Origin: an uncultured Phocaeicola sp.
GTDB taxonomy: Bacteria; Bacteroidota; Bacteroidia; Bacteroidales; Bacteroidaceae
Direction: 5' to 3'
Assembly: GCA_958434805.1 (NCBI GenBank)
Contig: CAUBDX010000002.1
Coordinates: 1-64,000, forward strand
Length of the DNA: 64,000 bases
Of this stretch, positions 45,637 to 54,776 are shown piece after piece. Under the pieces are notes generated by a model. The model was not told the origin of the DNA. It did not search any database and was given only the letters and a program-made list of their open reading frames with translations. Both the position numbers and the translations under genes were made by a program. Positions within the stretch are counted from its first letter, which is position 1; every line of letters begins with the position of its first letter.

Positions 45637-47406
45637 ATGAAAATCAAATTATATAAATCCGTAGCCTTATGTTCGTTGCTGGCTTTGGCCGGATGCCATG
45701 ATTTTGAGGAATTGAATACAAATCCTTACGCACCGATTTACGACCCGACTGTGGAGAATGTATCGGCCGACGGTATAGATATTGATTATACTTTGACGGA
45801 ACATGCCATGGCAAGTTTGAAAGGGATGGAAGGTGCTATCGGAAGTATTTTTGCCAATTTCACCTACGAAGGTCCTTACAATGATTATCAGACAACAACC
45901 AATCTGACTCATGATATCTATGCCGGTTATTGGGGAAACAATGTCAGCGGCTTTGTGAATCAGGCGCCTACCTATTCTTATACGGATGGATGGTCGGCCA
46001 GCCGCTGGAAGCATTTCTATGATGACCGCAGCACTTCGGAATACAGCCAGTTGGTCAAGACATTCTATTTCTGCAATAAGGATTATTACCATACGGCATT
46101 CTATATCACCCGTATTTATTATGCTTTCTTGTTGTCCATGCAGACGGACACTTACGGAGATATTCCTGTAGCCTACTATGTGAAGGGAGCCATGCCACCG
46201 GAAGAAAATGTGACCTATACACCTCAAAAGGAAGTTTATAATATCCTTTTCCAGCTGTTGGATCAGGCAATAACAGAGTTGCATCAGGAAAATCTTCCTG
46301 CTGTCAGTCAGTATGATTTAGGTGACAATGACAAATGTTATGGGGGTGATGTGGACAAATGGCGTCGTTTTGCCAATACACTGCGTTTGCGCCTTGCTTT
46401 GCGTGTATCCAATGTAGACCCGGCTTTGGCCCAGACTCAGGCAAAGGCGGCTTTGACAGACCCTGCCGGTTTGATGCAAAGTCAGGATGACAATATGAAG
46501 CAGACTCCGAAACGTCAGTATATCGCCGGCGGTAATGAAAATATCTACGCGTTGTTGTTCAGTTGGACCGGCAATGCTGTATTGTCGAAAGAAATGGAAC
46601 GGGCTTATAAGAATCAGGCTTTGAAAGAAGGTGCGGCAGCCGATGCCGTTACTTTCAATGAGAATTCTGAGAACTGTTATCTCGACCCTCGTTGTGAAGT
46701 TTTATGGTTCCGTCCTACTCCGTTTGATTCGTTGACTACCAGTCCGCTTCCTACAGAGAATCTGAAGAGAGATTTCAACGGAGTGATGAATGGAGAAACC
46801 AATGTAGGCGGTTCTTATCTGAACAGATATTCTGCCAACCGCTGTATTCTGTCATCTGATGCCATGAACAAGGATTATTGGTGGAATCTGGCTCGTGAAA
46901 TTGTCTGGATGGGTTATGCTGAAAGCTTGTTCCTGAAAGCGGAAGCGGCATTGCGCTGGCCGTCATTGGTGGATGAAACAGCCGAAGCCCTTTATTTGAA
47001 AGGTATCAAGGCATCTATGGATTATTATGAAATTGATGCGGACAAGGCCAATGAATACATCAGTCATCTGGATGGCGTAAAAGCATTTGCCGGTGGTAGC
47101 AAGGAAGAACAGTTGGAACAGATTATTACTCAGAAGTGGATTGCCGTTTTCCCGAATGGAAATGAAGGATGGGCGGAAGTGCGCCGTACCGACTATCCGC
47201 GTTATCTGCTGGCTCCGGTCAATGGAAACAATTCCAATGGAGAAGTGGCGTCCGGCAAGCTTATCAAACGCATCAACTATCCTAACAGCGAGTCCCGTAA
47301 CCCCAATAAACCGGGCAATGTGAACCAGGGTAGCCGTGTATGGTGGGATGTGACCGATACGATGAATGATAGAGGTCAGTGGCATACTCCGAATAATTTC
47401 CGCTAG
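45637..47406 (+). CDS. SusD-family surface glycan-binding lipoprotein, PUL2
   Basis: A lipoprotein of 589 residues (lipobox LLALAGC, Cys near 19) that caps the SusC barrel and binds glycan. It opens with HDFEELNTNPYAPIYDPTVE, typical of the SusD/RagB-like group with many helical repeats. Further marks are YITRIYYAFLLSMQTDTYGD near 150 and WMGYAESLFLKAEAALRWPS near 430, and EQIITQKWIAVFPNGNEGWA near 490. It forms an operon with SusC. No separate surface glycan-binding protein gene is present next to it. Confidence 0.92.
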   Translation: MKIKLYKSVALCSLLALAGCHDFEELNTNPYAPIYDPTVENVSADGIDIDYTLTEHAMASLKGMEGAIGSIFANFTYEGPYNDYQTTTNLTHDIYAGYWGNNVSGFVNQAPTYSYTDGWSASRWKHFYDDRSTSEYSQLVKTFYFCNKDYYHTAFYITRIYYAFLLSMQTDTYGDIPVAYYVKGAMPPEENVTYTPQKEVYNILFQLLDQAITELHQENLPAVSQYDLGDNDKCYGGDVDKWRRFANTLRLRLALRVSNVDPALAQTQAKAALTDPAGLMQSQDDNMKQTPKRQYIAGGNENIYALLFSWTGNAVLSKEMERAYKNQALKEGAAADAVTFNENSENCYLDPRCEVLWFRPTPFDSLTTSPLPTENLKRDFNGVMNGETNVGGSYLNRYSANRCILSSDAMNKDYWWNLAREIVWMGYAESLFLKAEAALRWPSLVDETAEALYLKGIKASMDYYEIDADKANEYISHLDGVKAFAGGSKEEQLEQIITQKWIAVFPNGNEGWAEVRRTDYPRYLLAPVNGNNSNGEVASGKLIKRINYPNSESRNPNKPGNVNQGSRVWWDVTDTMNDRGQWHTPNNFR

Positions 47407-47413
47407 AAATTGC

Positions 47414-47421
47414 TATCTTTG
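47414..47421 (+). promoter_or_regulatory. -7 element of the EEP lipoprotein gene
   Basis: TATCTTTG, directly after the SusD stop codon, with a predicted leader of about 22 bases to the ATG at 47450. The -33 region is poor. Confidence 0.5.
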
Positions 47422-47449
47422 TATCCTAGGGAACATAAAAAGAAACAAA

Positions 47450-48295
47450 ATGAAGCAAATTCTATTTTTATTGGCAGCCGTCCTGTTATTGGGCGGCTGT
47501 GCGGAAGAGAAGAAGACCGACGTTCGTTGGGCTACTTTCAATATCCGTTACGACAATCCGCAGGACAGTTTGAACAATTGGCAATATCGGAAAGACCGTG
47601 TGTGCCAGTTTATTAAGGACCATGAGCTGGATATTGTCGGTATGCAGGAAGTCTTGCATAACCAGTTTCAGGATCTTCGCGCAGGCTTGCCCGAATACGA
47701 TGGTATCGGTGTGGGACGTGATGACGGGAAGACAGCAGGTGAATATGCGCCGCTTTTCTATCGTAAGGACAAATATGAGGTGTTGGACTCCAATACTTTC
47801 TGGTTGGCCGAAAATCCCGATAGCGTAGGAATGATGGGATGGGATGCGGTTTGTGTCCGTATCGCCACTTGGGCAAAATTTAAGGACAAGGCTACCGGAA
47901 AGATATTCATGGCTGTCAATACTCATTTTGACCATGTGGGTGAAGAGGCCCGCCGTCAAAGCGCATTGCTCATTATCCGTAAGATAAAAGAGATCGTAGG
48001 CGAACGTCCCGCAGTGGTTACGGGCGACTTTAATGTGACCGATGCGAGCGATGCATACGAAACAATCACCACCAACGAGTTTGTGATGAAGGATGCTTAT
48101 AAGACGGCTGCCCGTGTGACCGGCGTTGATTATACTTTTCATGATTTTGCCCGTATCCTGGCCGAGGATTGTGAAAAGATTGATTTCATCTTTGTCACTC
48201 CGCAAGTTCTGGTGAAGAGTTGTGAAATACCGGCTGAAGTACCGGAAGCTTTACTTTCCGACCATAATCCTCAGTTGGCTGACTTGGAATTCTGA
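47450..48295 (+). CDS. EEP-fold phosphodiesterase/phosphatase lipoprotein, PUL2
   Basis: A lipoprotein of 281 residues; I use ATG 47450 because MKQILFLLAAVLLLGGC is a clean lipoprotein signal. The endonuclease/exonuclease/phosphatase fold fills the rest: ATFNIRYDNPQDSLNNW, LDIVGMQEVLHNQF (catalytic Glu), FMAVNTHFDHVGEEARRQSA, VVTGDFNVTDASDAYE (Asp-Asn pair), KIDFIFV, and the final His-containing LLSDHNPQLADLEF. All metal and catalytic positions are present. The fold is used on nucleic acids, sphingomyelin, inositol phosphates and other phosphoesters. Its place after SusC/SusD in a mannose locus suggests phosphate removal from glycan. That role is inference. A terminator follows. Confidence 0.9.
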   Translation: MKQILFLLAAVLLLGGCAEEKKTDVRWATFNIRYDNPQDSLNNWQYRKDRVCQFIKDHELDIVGMQEVLHNQFQDLRAGLPEYDGIGVGRDDGKTAGEYAPLFYRKDKYEVLDSNTFWLAENPDSVGMMGWDAVCVRIATWAKFKDKATGKIFMAVNTHFDHVGEEARRQSALLIIRKIKEIVGERPAVVTGDFNVTDASDAYETITTNEFVMKDAYKTAARVTGVDYTFHDFARILAEDCEKIDFIFVTPQVLVKSCEIPAEVPEALLSDHNPQLADLEF

Positions 48296-48315
48296 TTTTT
48301 TAAATAGGTGAACTT

Positions 48316-48363
48316 ACGCCGGTAGAGTCTTTAAAAGGGCTTTATCGGCGTTTGTTATTTTAT
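48316..48363 (+). terminator. Terminator after the EEP gene
   Basis: ACGCCGGTA (48316-48324) pairs with TATCGGCGT (48343-48351) with one G-U pair, then a T-rich tail (TTTGTTATTTT). Confidence 0.8.
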
Positions 48364-48451
48364 TCTGTTGATACTTCTCATTATATGTAATCTTCTCCCA
48401 TTTAAAATAATTTTCCTCCTTCGATAAGTGTGATACCTTACTTAATTGTTC

Positions 48452-48459
48452 TATATTTG
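48452..48459 (+). promoter_or_regulatory. -7 element of the GH97 gene
   Basis: TATATTTG, giving a leader of about 17 bases before the ATG at 48483. No good -33 element is visible. Confidence 0.5.
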
Positions 48460-48482
48460 TATCATTAATCCAATTTAATAGT

Positions 48483-50498
48483 ATGAAGACATACAGTTAC
48501 TATGTATTATTTTTGTTAGTTGTGTTTTGCGGATGTTCCCGTCCCACGGAATTAACATCGCCGGATGGCAATATAAAATTAGTATTCAACCTGAATGAGG
48601 CAGGAGCGATGACCTATGGAGTTTCTGTAGGAGGAAAACCGTTCATCACTCCTTCTGTTATGGGCTTTGAAGGCCGTGACGGGCTCAATCTCTCCAAAGA
48701 TTTTCAGATAGAAAATACTGAGTTTACCACAAAGGATGAAACCTGGACCCAGCCTTGGGGGGAGAATAAATCTATCCGGAACCATTATAACGAGATGGCT
48801 GTGCGCCTGAAAGATCCGGCGAATACACGGCTGACCCTCCGTTTCCGCGTGTTCGACGACGGTCTGGGCTTTCGTTATGAATATCAAGTACCCCAAGTGG
48901 ACAGTGTGTTCGTGATGGACGAGCTCACTTCATTCAATCTGGCGCAGGATGGCAAGTCATGGTCTATTCCCGCCAGTTTTGAAACCTACGAGTTGCTGTA
49001 TCGTACCCTGCCCGTCAGCAAGGTGGATAATGCCAATACCCCGATGACTTTCAAAACAGATAACGGGGTATATGCCAGTATTCACGAAGCGGCTTTGACC
49101 GATTTCCCCGAAATGACTTTGAAGCATACCGAAGGTTGTCACTTCAAATCGGAACTGGCCTCCTGGCCCGATGGGGTAAAAGCCCGTTTTGCCGGAGGAA
49201 CTTTCGTTACTCCGTGGCGCAGTATCCAGATAGCTCCCAAAGCGGTAGGTCTGATAAACTCCGGCCTGATACTGAATCTGAATGAACCTTGTGCGCTGGA
49301 GGGTGATTTGAGCTGGATACGTCCTATGAAATACGTAGGTATCTGGTGGGGAATGCATCTGGGGGTTGAAACGTGGACGATGGATGAACGCCACGGCGCT
49401 ACCACCGCTAATGCCAAACGATATATAGATTTTGCTGCTGCCAATAACATAGAAGCGGTGATGTTCGAGGGCTGGAATGAAGGCTGGGAAAGTTGGGGCG
49501 GTATGCAGACTTTTGACTATACCAAGCCTTATGTCGATTTCGATATGGCAGAGGTGGCACGTTATGCCAAGGAGAAAGGGATTGAAATAATCGGTCACCA
49601 CGAAACGGGTGGCAATATCTTTAATTACGAACGCCAGCTGGACAATGCTTACAAATGGTATGCAGACCTGGGAGTGCACAGCGTGAAGACCGGTTATGCC
49701 GGAGGACTGCCGGGCGGTCACAGCCATCATGGACAGTTCAATGTACGCCATTACCGCAAGGTGGTGCAGACTGCCGCCGGTTATCATACAACCGTTAATG
49801 CCCACGAACCTATCAAAGATACAGGAATTCGTCGTACTTACCCCAATATGATGACGCGCGAAGGCGCCCGCGGCATGGAGTGGAACGGATGGAGTGAAGG
49901 TAATCCCCCCGAACATCACGAGTTATTGCCGTTTACCCGCTTGCTGGGCGGTCCGATGGATTATACACCGGGTACTTTTGATATTCTTTATGAAAAGACA
50001 CGCAATTCCCCACGCCGCAAGAAGTGGAATGACTTGGATAAAGGAAACAGCCGTGTGAATACCACCTTGGCAAAGCAGATAGCCAATTGGGTTGTCATTT
50101 ATTCTCCGTTGCAGATGGCCTCGGATATGATTGAGAACTATGAAGGGCATCCTGCCTTCCAGTTCTTCCGGGATTTTGATGCGGACTGTGACTGGTCCGA
50201 AGCCTTGCAGGGCGAACCGGGAGAGTTTGTAGCTGTGGTGCGGAAAGCGAAAGATAAATATTTCCTGGGAGCCACCACGAATGAAGAGTCGCGTACACTC
50301 ACCATTCCATTGGATTTCCTGGAGAAAGATAAAAAATACCATGCCGTGATTTATGCTGATGGAGAAGATGCCGACTGGAAAACGAATCCTACTTCGTATC
50401 AGATTAAGGACAAAGAGGTGACAGCAGCCGACACCTTGTCTGTAGGCATGGCAAAAGGCGGCGGGCAGGCGGTGAGCTTCATTCCTATAACTGACTGA
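48483..50498 (+). CDS. GH97 alpha-glucosidase of the inverting (SusB-like) type
   Basis: A lipoprotein (LLVVFCGC, Cys near 18) of 671 residues. An N-terminal beta-sandwich (about 25-270; LTSPDGNIKLVFNLNEAGAM) precedes the barrel. The barrel has GVHSVKTGYAGG near 395, with Gly where the retaining alpha-galactosidase subgroup carries its Asp nucleophile. Glu residues lie in VNAHEPIKDTG near 440 and GARGMEWNGW near 465; LLPFTRLLGGPMDYTPG is near 485. These match SusB-type inverting enzymes, so I predict alpha-glucosidase activity, which would suit the glucose caps of immature high-mannose glycans or a starch-like sugar. Calcium dependence is usual for the family. It has its own promoter inside PUL2. 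Confidence 0.92.
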   Translation: MKTYSYYVLFLLVVFCGCSRPTELTSPDGNIKLVFNLNEAGAMTYGVSVGGKPFITPSVMGFEGRDGLNLSKDFQIENTEFTTKDETWTQPWGENKSIRNHYNEMAVRLKDPANTRLTLRFRVFDDGLGFRYEYQVPQVDSVFVMDELTSFNLAQDGKSWSIPASFETYELLYRTLPVSKVDNANTPMTFKTDNGVYASIHEAALTDFPEMTLKHTEGCHFKSELASWPDGVKARFAGGTFVTPWRSIQIAPKAVGLINSGLILNLNEPCALEGDLSWIRPMKYVGIWWGMHLGVETWTMDERHGATTANAKRYIDFAAANNIEAVMFEGWNEGWESWGGMQTFDYTKPYVDFDMAEVARYAKEKGIEIIGHHETGGNIFNYERQLDNAYKWYADLGVHSVKTGYAGGLPGGHSHHGQFNVRHYRKVVQTAAGYHTTVNAHEPIKDTGIRRTYPNMMTREGARGMEWNGWSEGNPPEHHELLPFTRLLGGPMDYTPGTFDILYEKTRNSPRRKKWNDLDKGNSRVNTTLAKQIANWVVIYSPLQMASDMIENYEGHPAFQFFRDFDADCDWSEALQGEPGEFVAVVRKAKDKYFLGATTNEESRTLTIPLDFLEKDKKYHAVIYADGEDADWKTNPTSYQIKDKEVTAADTLSVGMAKGGGQAVSFIPITD

Positions 50499-50542
50499 TT
50501 CACTAAATGCTTCGTCCTATTGCGTTTATAGATTCCGAAAGG

Positions 50543-50576
50543 TAACTTCATCTCCTTCTGAAAGGGGATGAAGTTA
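50543..50576 (+). terminator. Stem-loop between GH97 and MFS genes
   Basis: TAACTTCATCTCC and GGGGATGAAGTTA form a 13-bp stem with one G-U pair and an 8-base loop. Only TCTTC follows, so it may end transcription weakly or protect the GH97 transcript. Confidence 0.5.
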
Positions 50577-50621
50577 TCTTCGGTTATAGCCGAATTCAAC
50601 AACCTTAATACTTAGATATAA

Positions 50622-51920
50622 ATGAAAACAACCGAAACCCCAACTCCGGCCAGACGCCGTAGTCCTATTTTTTGGGTTCCCACCGCTTATTTTGGTATGG
50701 GGCTCCCTTTTGTTGTCCTCAATATGGTAGCTGTACTGATGTACAAAGGTCTGGGAGTCAGTGATGCGAAAATAGCCTTCTGGACCTCCCTTATCATGCT
50801 TCCCTGGACACTGAAACCCCTTTGGAGTCCGTTGCTGGAGATGTACCGTACCAAGAAATTCTTTGTCGTCCTCACCCAGATGGTATCGGGAGTCACTTTC
50901 GGGTTGATTGCCTTGTCGCTTCATCTTCCGTCCTTTTTTGCAATCACTATCGCCTTGTTCGCCATTGTCGCCTTTAGCGGGGCAACGCACGATGTGGCCT
51001 GTGACGGGGTATATATGGACGAGTTGAATGCACAGGAACAGGCTAAGTATATAGGTTGGCAAGGTGCTTTTTATAACGTAGCCAAGATTATCGGTACAGG
51101 TTTGCTGGTCTATCTGGCCGGTTTCTTGAAAGATGAATACGAAGGTCCTGCCGAAGATGCGGTACTCTATTCCTGGACGGTCATTATGATTGTCCTCGGA
51201 GGAGTGATGTTCGCTTTGGGACTTTATCATACCCGTATGCTGCCTTCGGGCAAGCATGCCCATTCGGTCACCTCTTTTTCGCAGAGTATGGCCGAGTTAT
51301 GGAATGTCATCCGGAACTTCTTTACTAAAAAGCATATCGTTTATTACATCTGCTTTATTATTTTATATCGTTTTGCCGAAGGGTTTGTGATGAAAATTGT
51401 ACCTTTGTTCCTGAAAGCCGGTCGTGATGTGGGCGGTTTGGGATTGACAGAACAGGAGATTGGCATTTATTACGGAACCTTCGGAGCGGCAGCTTTCGTA
51501 CTCGGTTCATTGCTGGGCGGATATTATATTTCCGCACGTGGATTGAAAAAGACTTTGTTCTCCTTGTGTTGTGTATTCAATCTGCCTTTTATGGCTTACA
51601 CGCTGCTTGCCATTTTCCAACCGCAGAGTGCGCCTCTTATCGGCGGAGCCATTGTGCTGGAGTATTTCGGATATGGCTTCGGCTTTGTGGGACTTACCTT
51701 GTTCATGATGCAACAGGTGGCTGCCGGCCCTCATCAGATGGCGCATTATGCTTTTGCATCGGGTATCATGAACCTGGGTGTCATGTTGCCCGGTATGATG
51801 TCCGGATATGTCAGCGACTGGCTGGGCTATAAACTGTTTTTCATCTTTGTGCTGGTGGCTGCCATTCCGGCATTCCTGATGACTTGGTTTGTACCCTTCA
51901 CGCACGAAGACAAGAAATAG
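50622..51920 (+). CDS. MFS sugar transporter, AmpG-like
   Basis: An inner-membrane transporter of 432 residues with 12 hydrophobic helices in two halves (e.g. YFGMGLPFVVLNMVAVLMYK, HVVYY-type loop at the centre as KKHIVYYICFIILYRFAEGF). Loop phrases such as SLIMLPWTLKPLWSPLLEMY and GATHDVACDGVYMDELNAQE resemble AmpG and similar disaccharide carriers. It is 32 bases ahead of the cytoplasmic GH130 phosphorylase; such pairs import the disaccharide which the phosphorylase then splits. I infer import of a mannosyl disaccharide such as Man-GlcNAc. Confidence 0.9.
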   Translation: MKTTETPTPARRRSPIFWVPTAYFGMGLPFVVLNMVAVLMYKGLGVSDAKIAFWTSLIMLPWTLKPLWSPLLEMYRTKKFFVVLTQMVSGVTFGLIALSLHLPSFFAITIALFAIVAFSGATHDVACDGVYMDELNAQEQAKYIGWQGAFYNVAKIIGTGLLVYLAGFLKDEYEGPAEDAVLYSWTVIMIVLGGVMFALGLYHTRMLPSGKHAHSVTSFSQSMAELWNVIRNFFTKKHIVYYICFIILYRFAEGFVMKIVPLFLKAGRDVGGLGLTEQEIGIYYGTFGAAAFVLGSLLGGYYISARGLKKTLFSLCCVFNLPFMAYTLLAIFQPQSAPLIGGAIVLEYFGYGFGFVGLTLFMMQQVAAGPHQMAHYAFASGIMNLGVMLPGMMSGYVSDWLGYKLFFIFVLVAAIPAFLMTWFVPFTHEDKK

Positions 51921-51952
51921 AGAAAAACTATTAACCTAACAAAAAAGAGAAT

Positions 51953-52954
51953 ATGAGTGAATTGAAGATTGCGGGCAATCCGTTGCCCGGTATGCCGTGG
52001 GAGGAACGTCCCGAAGGTTGTAAAAATGTAATGTGGAGATGTAGCGCGAATCCCATCATTCCCCGTGATTTGCTGCCTACATCCAATAGTATATTCAATA
52101 GTGCGGTAGTACCTTTCGGCGAAGGGTATGCCGGAGTGTTCCGTTGTGATGATACAAACCGCCGGATGGCGCTCCATGTGGGATTCAGCAAGGACGCCGT
52201 TCATTGGGACATCAATCCGGAGAAGTTGCAGTTCCAGTGTGATATTCCTGAGATTGGTGAATGGGTGTACGGTTATGACCCGCGTGTCTGCTTTATCGAC
52301 GACCGTTACTATGTGACCTGGTGTAACGGATATAAGGGCCAGCCCACCATCGGCGTGGCATGGACTACGGATTTCAAGACATTCCATCAGGTGGAGAATG
52401 CTTTCCTGCCTTTCAACCGTAATGGCGTGCTGTTTCCCCGCAAGATCAATGGTAAGTTTGCCATGTTGAGCCGTCCCAGTGACAACGGGCATACTCCTTT
52501 CGGAGATATTTATTATAGCGAGTCGCCCGACTTGGAGTTTTGGGGACACCATCGTCACGTCATGTCACCCGCGCCTTTTGAAGTAAGTGCATGGCAGTGC
52601 CTGAAGATTGGCGCCGGCCCCATTCCCATCGAAACCAGTGAGGGCTGGTTGCTGTTCTATCACGGTGTGCTTCGTTCCTGCAACGGTTATGTCTATGCCT
52701 TTGGATCGGCATTGCTTGACTTGGACGAGCCGTGGAAGGTGAAATTCCGTTCGGGACCTTATCTTATCTCTCCGCGTGAACCTTACGAATGCATGGGTGA
52801 TGTGCCCAATGTATGCTTCCCTTGTGCGGCTTTGCATGATCCGGCAACGGGACGGGTGGCCGTTTATTATGGTTGTGCCGACACGGTGACCGGTCTGGCA
52901 TTCGGTTATATTCCCGAAATTATAGAATTTACCAAACGTACTTCTATTATTTAA
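51953..52954 (+). CDS. GH130 family beta-mannoside phosphorylase (probable)
   Basis: A cytoplasmic five-bladed propeller enzyme of 333 residues, without signal peptide. Family traits: the early [20 protein letters not shown], then [19 protein letters not shown], the Asp-containing [20 protein letters not shown] (catalytic Asp position), [38 protein letters not shown] and [20 protein letters not shown] at the end. GH130 members split beta-mannosides with phosphate (Man-GlcNAc, Man-Glc or mannooligosaccharides), and a few are beta-1,2-mannosidases. With GH92 enzymes that strip alpha-mannose and an MFS importer next door, I favour Man-GlcNAc from the N-glycan core. Subfamily not resolved. A terminator follows. 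Confidence 0.87.
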   Translation: MSELKIAGNPLPGMPWEERPEGCKNVMWRCSANPIIPRDLLPTSNSIFNSAVVPFGEGYAGVFRCDDTNRRMALHVGFSKDAVHWDINPEKLQFQCDIPEIGEWVYGYDPRVCFIDDRYYVTWCNGYKGQPTIGVAWTTDFKTFHQVENAFLPFNRNGVLFPRKINGKFAMLSRPSDNGHTPFGDIYYSESPDLEFWGHHRHVMSPAPFEVSAWQCLKIGAGPIPIETSEGWLLFYHGVLRSCNGYVYAFGSALLDLDEPWKVKFRSGPYLISPREPYECMGDVPNVCFPCAALHDPATGRVAVYYGCADTVTGLAFGYIPEIIEFTKRTSII

Positions 52955-52985
52955 GCACCGTTTGTGCTGTTCTCATTCGAAAACA

Positions 52986-53040
52986 GAGGATGTGTCCTGT
53001 GGCTGTCACTTCGACCCGGACACATCCTCTTTGTCTTTTT
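52986..53040 (+). terminator. Terminator after GH130
   Basis: AGAGGATGTGTCC (52986-52998) pairs perfectly with GGACACATCCTCT (53019-53031), followed by TTGTCTTTTT. Confidence 0.88.
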
Positions 53041-53144
53041 CCGGGAAAGGGAACTGTCTGGTTATAAAGCGGCTTTTAAGTGCTGTCTTCTCTTTGGCTA
53101 AGCGTTTTCTTCCGGATGATTAAGGGCTTTTATACTGAAACCTT

Positions 53145-53226
53145 CTACAGTCCATTGCAATGGACTGTAGAGTCTGCCGTAATGGACTGTACGGTCTGCT
53201 ACAGTGGACTGTACGGTCTGCATCGG
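53145..53226. repeat. 26-bp palindrome leading into three 22-bp tandem repeats
   Basis: A perfect palindrome of 26 bp (53145-53170; half-site CAATGGACTGTAG) overlaps the first of three direct repeats. Each repeat begins TGGACTGTA, at 53161, 53183 and 53205, with a regular step of 22 bases, and each carries GTCTGC near its middle. The second and third copies share TGGACTGTACGGTCTGC. No gene accounts for them; they lie in the 458-base gap between GH130 and GH109, about 190 bases before GH109. Two helical turns per step suits protein binding. Apart from this array and the terminator, the gap shows only the GH109 promoter. Confidence 0.8.
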
Positions 53227-53384
53227 AAGACTATAGAAGATAATAGGAATAAAGACCTTAGTTGTATGGAGAAAAAGGCTTATGTTTGCTGTTGAAAGAG
53301 GTTAGGTTCCGATACGGAAAGACATCAGACCGGTATACCGGCAAATTATTCACAGGCAGTCCTCTGCCTCTCGATTTTTCTCTT

Positions 53385-53392
53385 TATCTTTG
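53385..53392 (+). promoter_or_regulatory. -7 element of the GH109 gene
   Basis: TATCTTTG with a weak -33 (TCTG at 53363-53366, 18-base spacer). Transcription would start near 53399, leaving a short leader of about 14 bases before ATG 53413. Confidence 0.5.
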
Positions 53393-53412
53393 CCGGAAAA
53401 ATAAAGCAGTCC

Positions 53413-54654
53413 ATGAAACGACCCAACGTACTTAATTTAACCTGCCCTGCCATCCCCGTAGTTCGGATCGGTTTTGTCGGATTAGGAAACAGGGGCATTC
53501 TTGCACTTGAGAGATATATGCACCTGGAAGGCATTGAGGTGAAAGCGCTTTGTGATTTGCGGAAAGAGAATATAGAGCGTGCAGAGCATATCTTACGGGA
53601 GTTCGGCCGTCCCGAAGCCGAGAACTATTCGGAAGAAGGGATGTGGCGCAAGATGTGCGAATGCAAGGAGATAGACCTCATTTATATTTGTACGGACTGG
53701 CTGACTCATACTGATATTGCCGTTTATGCCTTGCAGCAGGGCCGTCACGTGGCGTTGGAGGTTCCTGCCGCCATGAGTGTGGCCGATTGCTGGCGTTTGG
53801 TGGATACAGCCGAAGAAACCCGCCGTCACTGCATGATGCTGGAGAACTGTTGTTACGATGCATTTGCCCTGACTACATTGAACATGGTGCAGCAGGGGGT
53901 GTTGGGCGAAATTACTCATGCCGAGGGATCATACATCCATGACTTGCGCAAGCATTATTTTGCAGACGAAAAAGCGGGTGGGTATCACAATCACTGGATA
54001 AAGCTTTACAGCCAGCAGCATACGGGGAATCCTTATCCTACTCACGGCTTGGGTCCTGTCTGCCAATGGATGAATATTCATCGGGGAGACCGTATGGAGT
54101 ATCTGGTTTCCATGTCCTCGCGTCAGGCCGGTCTGTCTGCTTATGCCGGACAGGTGTTTGGTGCATCCTCCGAAGAAGCGGCGCAGAGTTATGAGATGGG
54201 GGATGTGAATACCACGCTGATTCATACCGCAAAAGGAAGAACTATCTTGTTGCAATATGATGTGACCACTCCTCGCCCGTACAGCCGCCATCAGACGGTG
54301 TGCGGCACGAAGGGATTCATGCAGAAATATCCTGTTCCCTGTCTTCTGCTCGATGAATATGGCAAGGAACCTTTGTCCGGTGAGCAGTTTGAGCGGATGA
54401 TGGAGCAGTATAAACATCCTTTTACGGCAGTTATCGGCGAGGAGGCGCGGCGGAAGAATATGCCGAATGAGATGAATTATATCATGGACTACCGGCTTAT
54501 TCATTGTTTGAGGAACGGTTTGCCGTTGGATCAGGATGTGTATGACGCTGCCGAATGGTCTTGCATTACGGAACTGAGCGAGCGTTCCGTGCGACAGGGC
54601 AGTGTACCGGTGGAGATTCCCGATTTCACACGAGGGAACTGGAAAGAGAGATAG
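53413..54654 (+). CDS. GH109-family NAD-dependent glycosidase (Gfo/Idh/MocA fold)
   Basis: A protein of 413 residues. The Rossmann NAD-binding motif is [18 protein letters not shown] near 18-35. Family marks shared with the alpha-N-acetylgalactosaminidase of this group are [71 protein letters not shown] (including the active-site Tyr and His) and the closing [12 protein letters not shown]. The enzymes use tightly bound NAD in an oxidation-elimination-addition cycle and can open alpha- or beta-linkages. There is no signal peptide or Tat motif, so it seems cytoplasmic and would act on imported small sugars. Its own promoter and the repeat array upstream separate it from the rest of PUL2. Confidence 0.88.
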   Translation: MKRPNVLNLTCPAIPVVRIGFVGLGNRGILALERYMHLEGIEVKALCDLRKENIERAEHILREFGRPEAENYSEEGMWRKMCECKEIDLIYICTDWLTHTDIAVYALQQGRHVALEVPAAMSVADCWRLVDTAEETRRHCMMLENCCYDAFALTTLNMVQQGVLGEITHAEGSYIHDLRKHYFADEKAGGYHNHWIKLYSQQHTGNPYPTHGLGPVCQWMNIHRGDRMEYLVSMSSRQAGLSAYAGQVFGASSEEAAQSYEMGDVNTTLIHTAKGRTILLQYDVTTPRPYSRHQTVCGTKGFMQKYPVPCLLLDEYGKEPLSGEQFERMMEQYKHPFTAVIGEEARRKNMPNEMNYIMDYRLIHCLRNGLPLDQDVYDAAEWSCITELSERSVRQGSVPVEIPDFTRGNWKER

Positions 54655-54697
54655 TGCTGTCAGCTCTTTAGCACAGGGGGGATAAACTGAATGGTTC

Positions 54698-54742
54698 TCA
54701 CCTGAAGATGAAAAGAACGCTGATATGTTAATCTCCAGGTGA
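54698..54742. other. Stem-loop between GH109 and the convergent FecR gene
   Basis: TCACCTGAAGAT and ATCTCCAGGTGA pair at 11 of 12 positions around a 21-base loop. It sits between two genes that converge and may stop transcription from both sides, although T-runs are lacking. Confidence 0.4.
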
Positions 54743-54776
54743 AAATACAGGCTTGTTTATTGAACTCCCATTGATG

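Noticed and set aside
48957..49919. Long minus-strand frame of 320 codons within GH97
   Set aside because: Opposite-strand shadow of GH97, with no recognisable motif or promoter.
53080..53295. Open frame of 71 codons over the 22-bp repeat array
   Set aside because: The 22-base step is not a multiple of three, so the repeat is not kept as protein; no start signal or homology is apparent.
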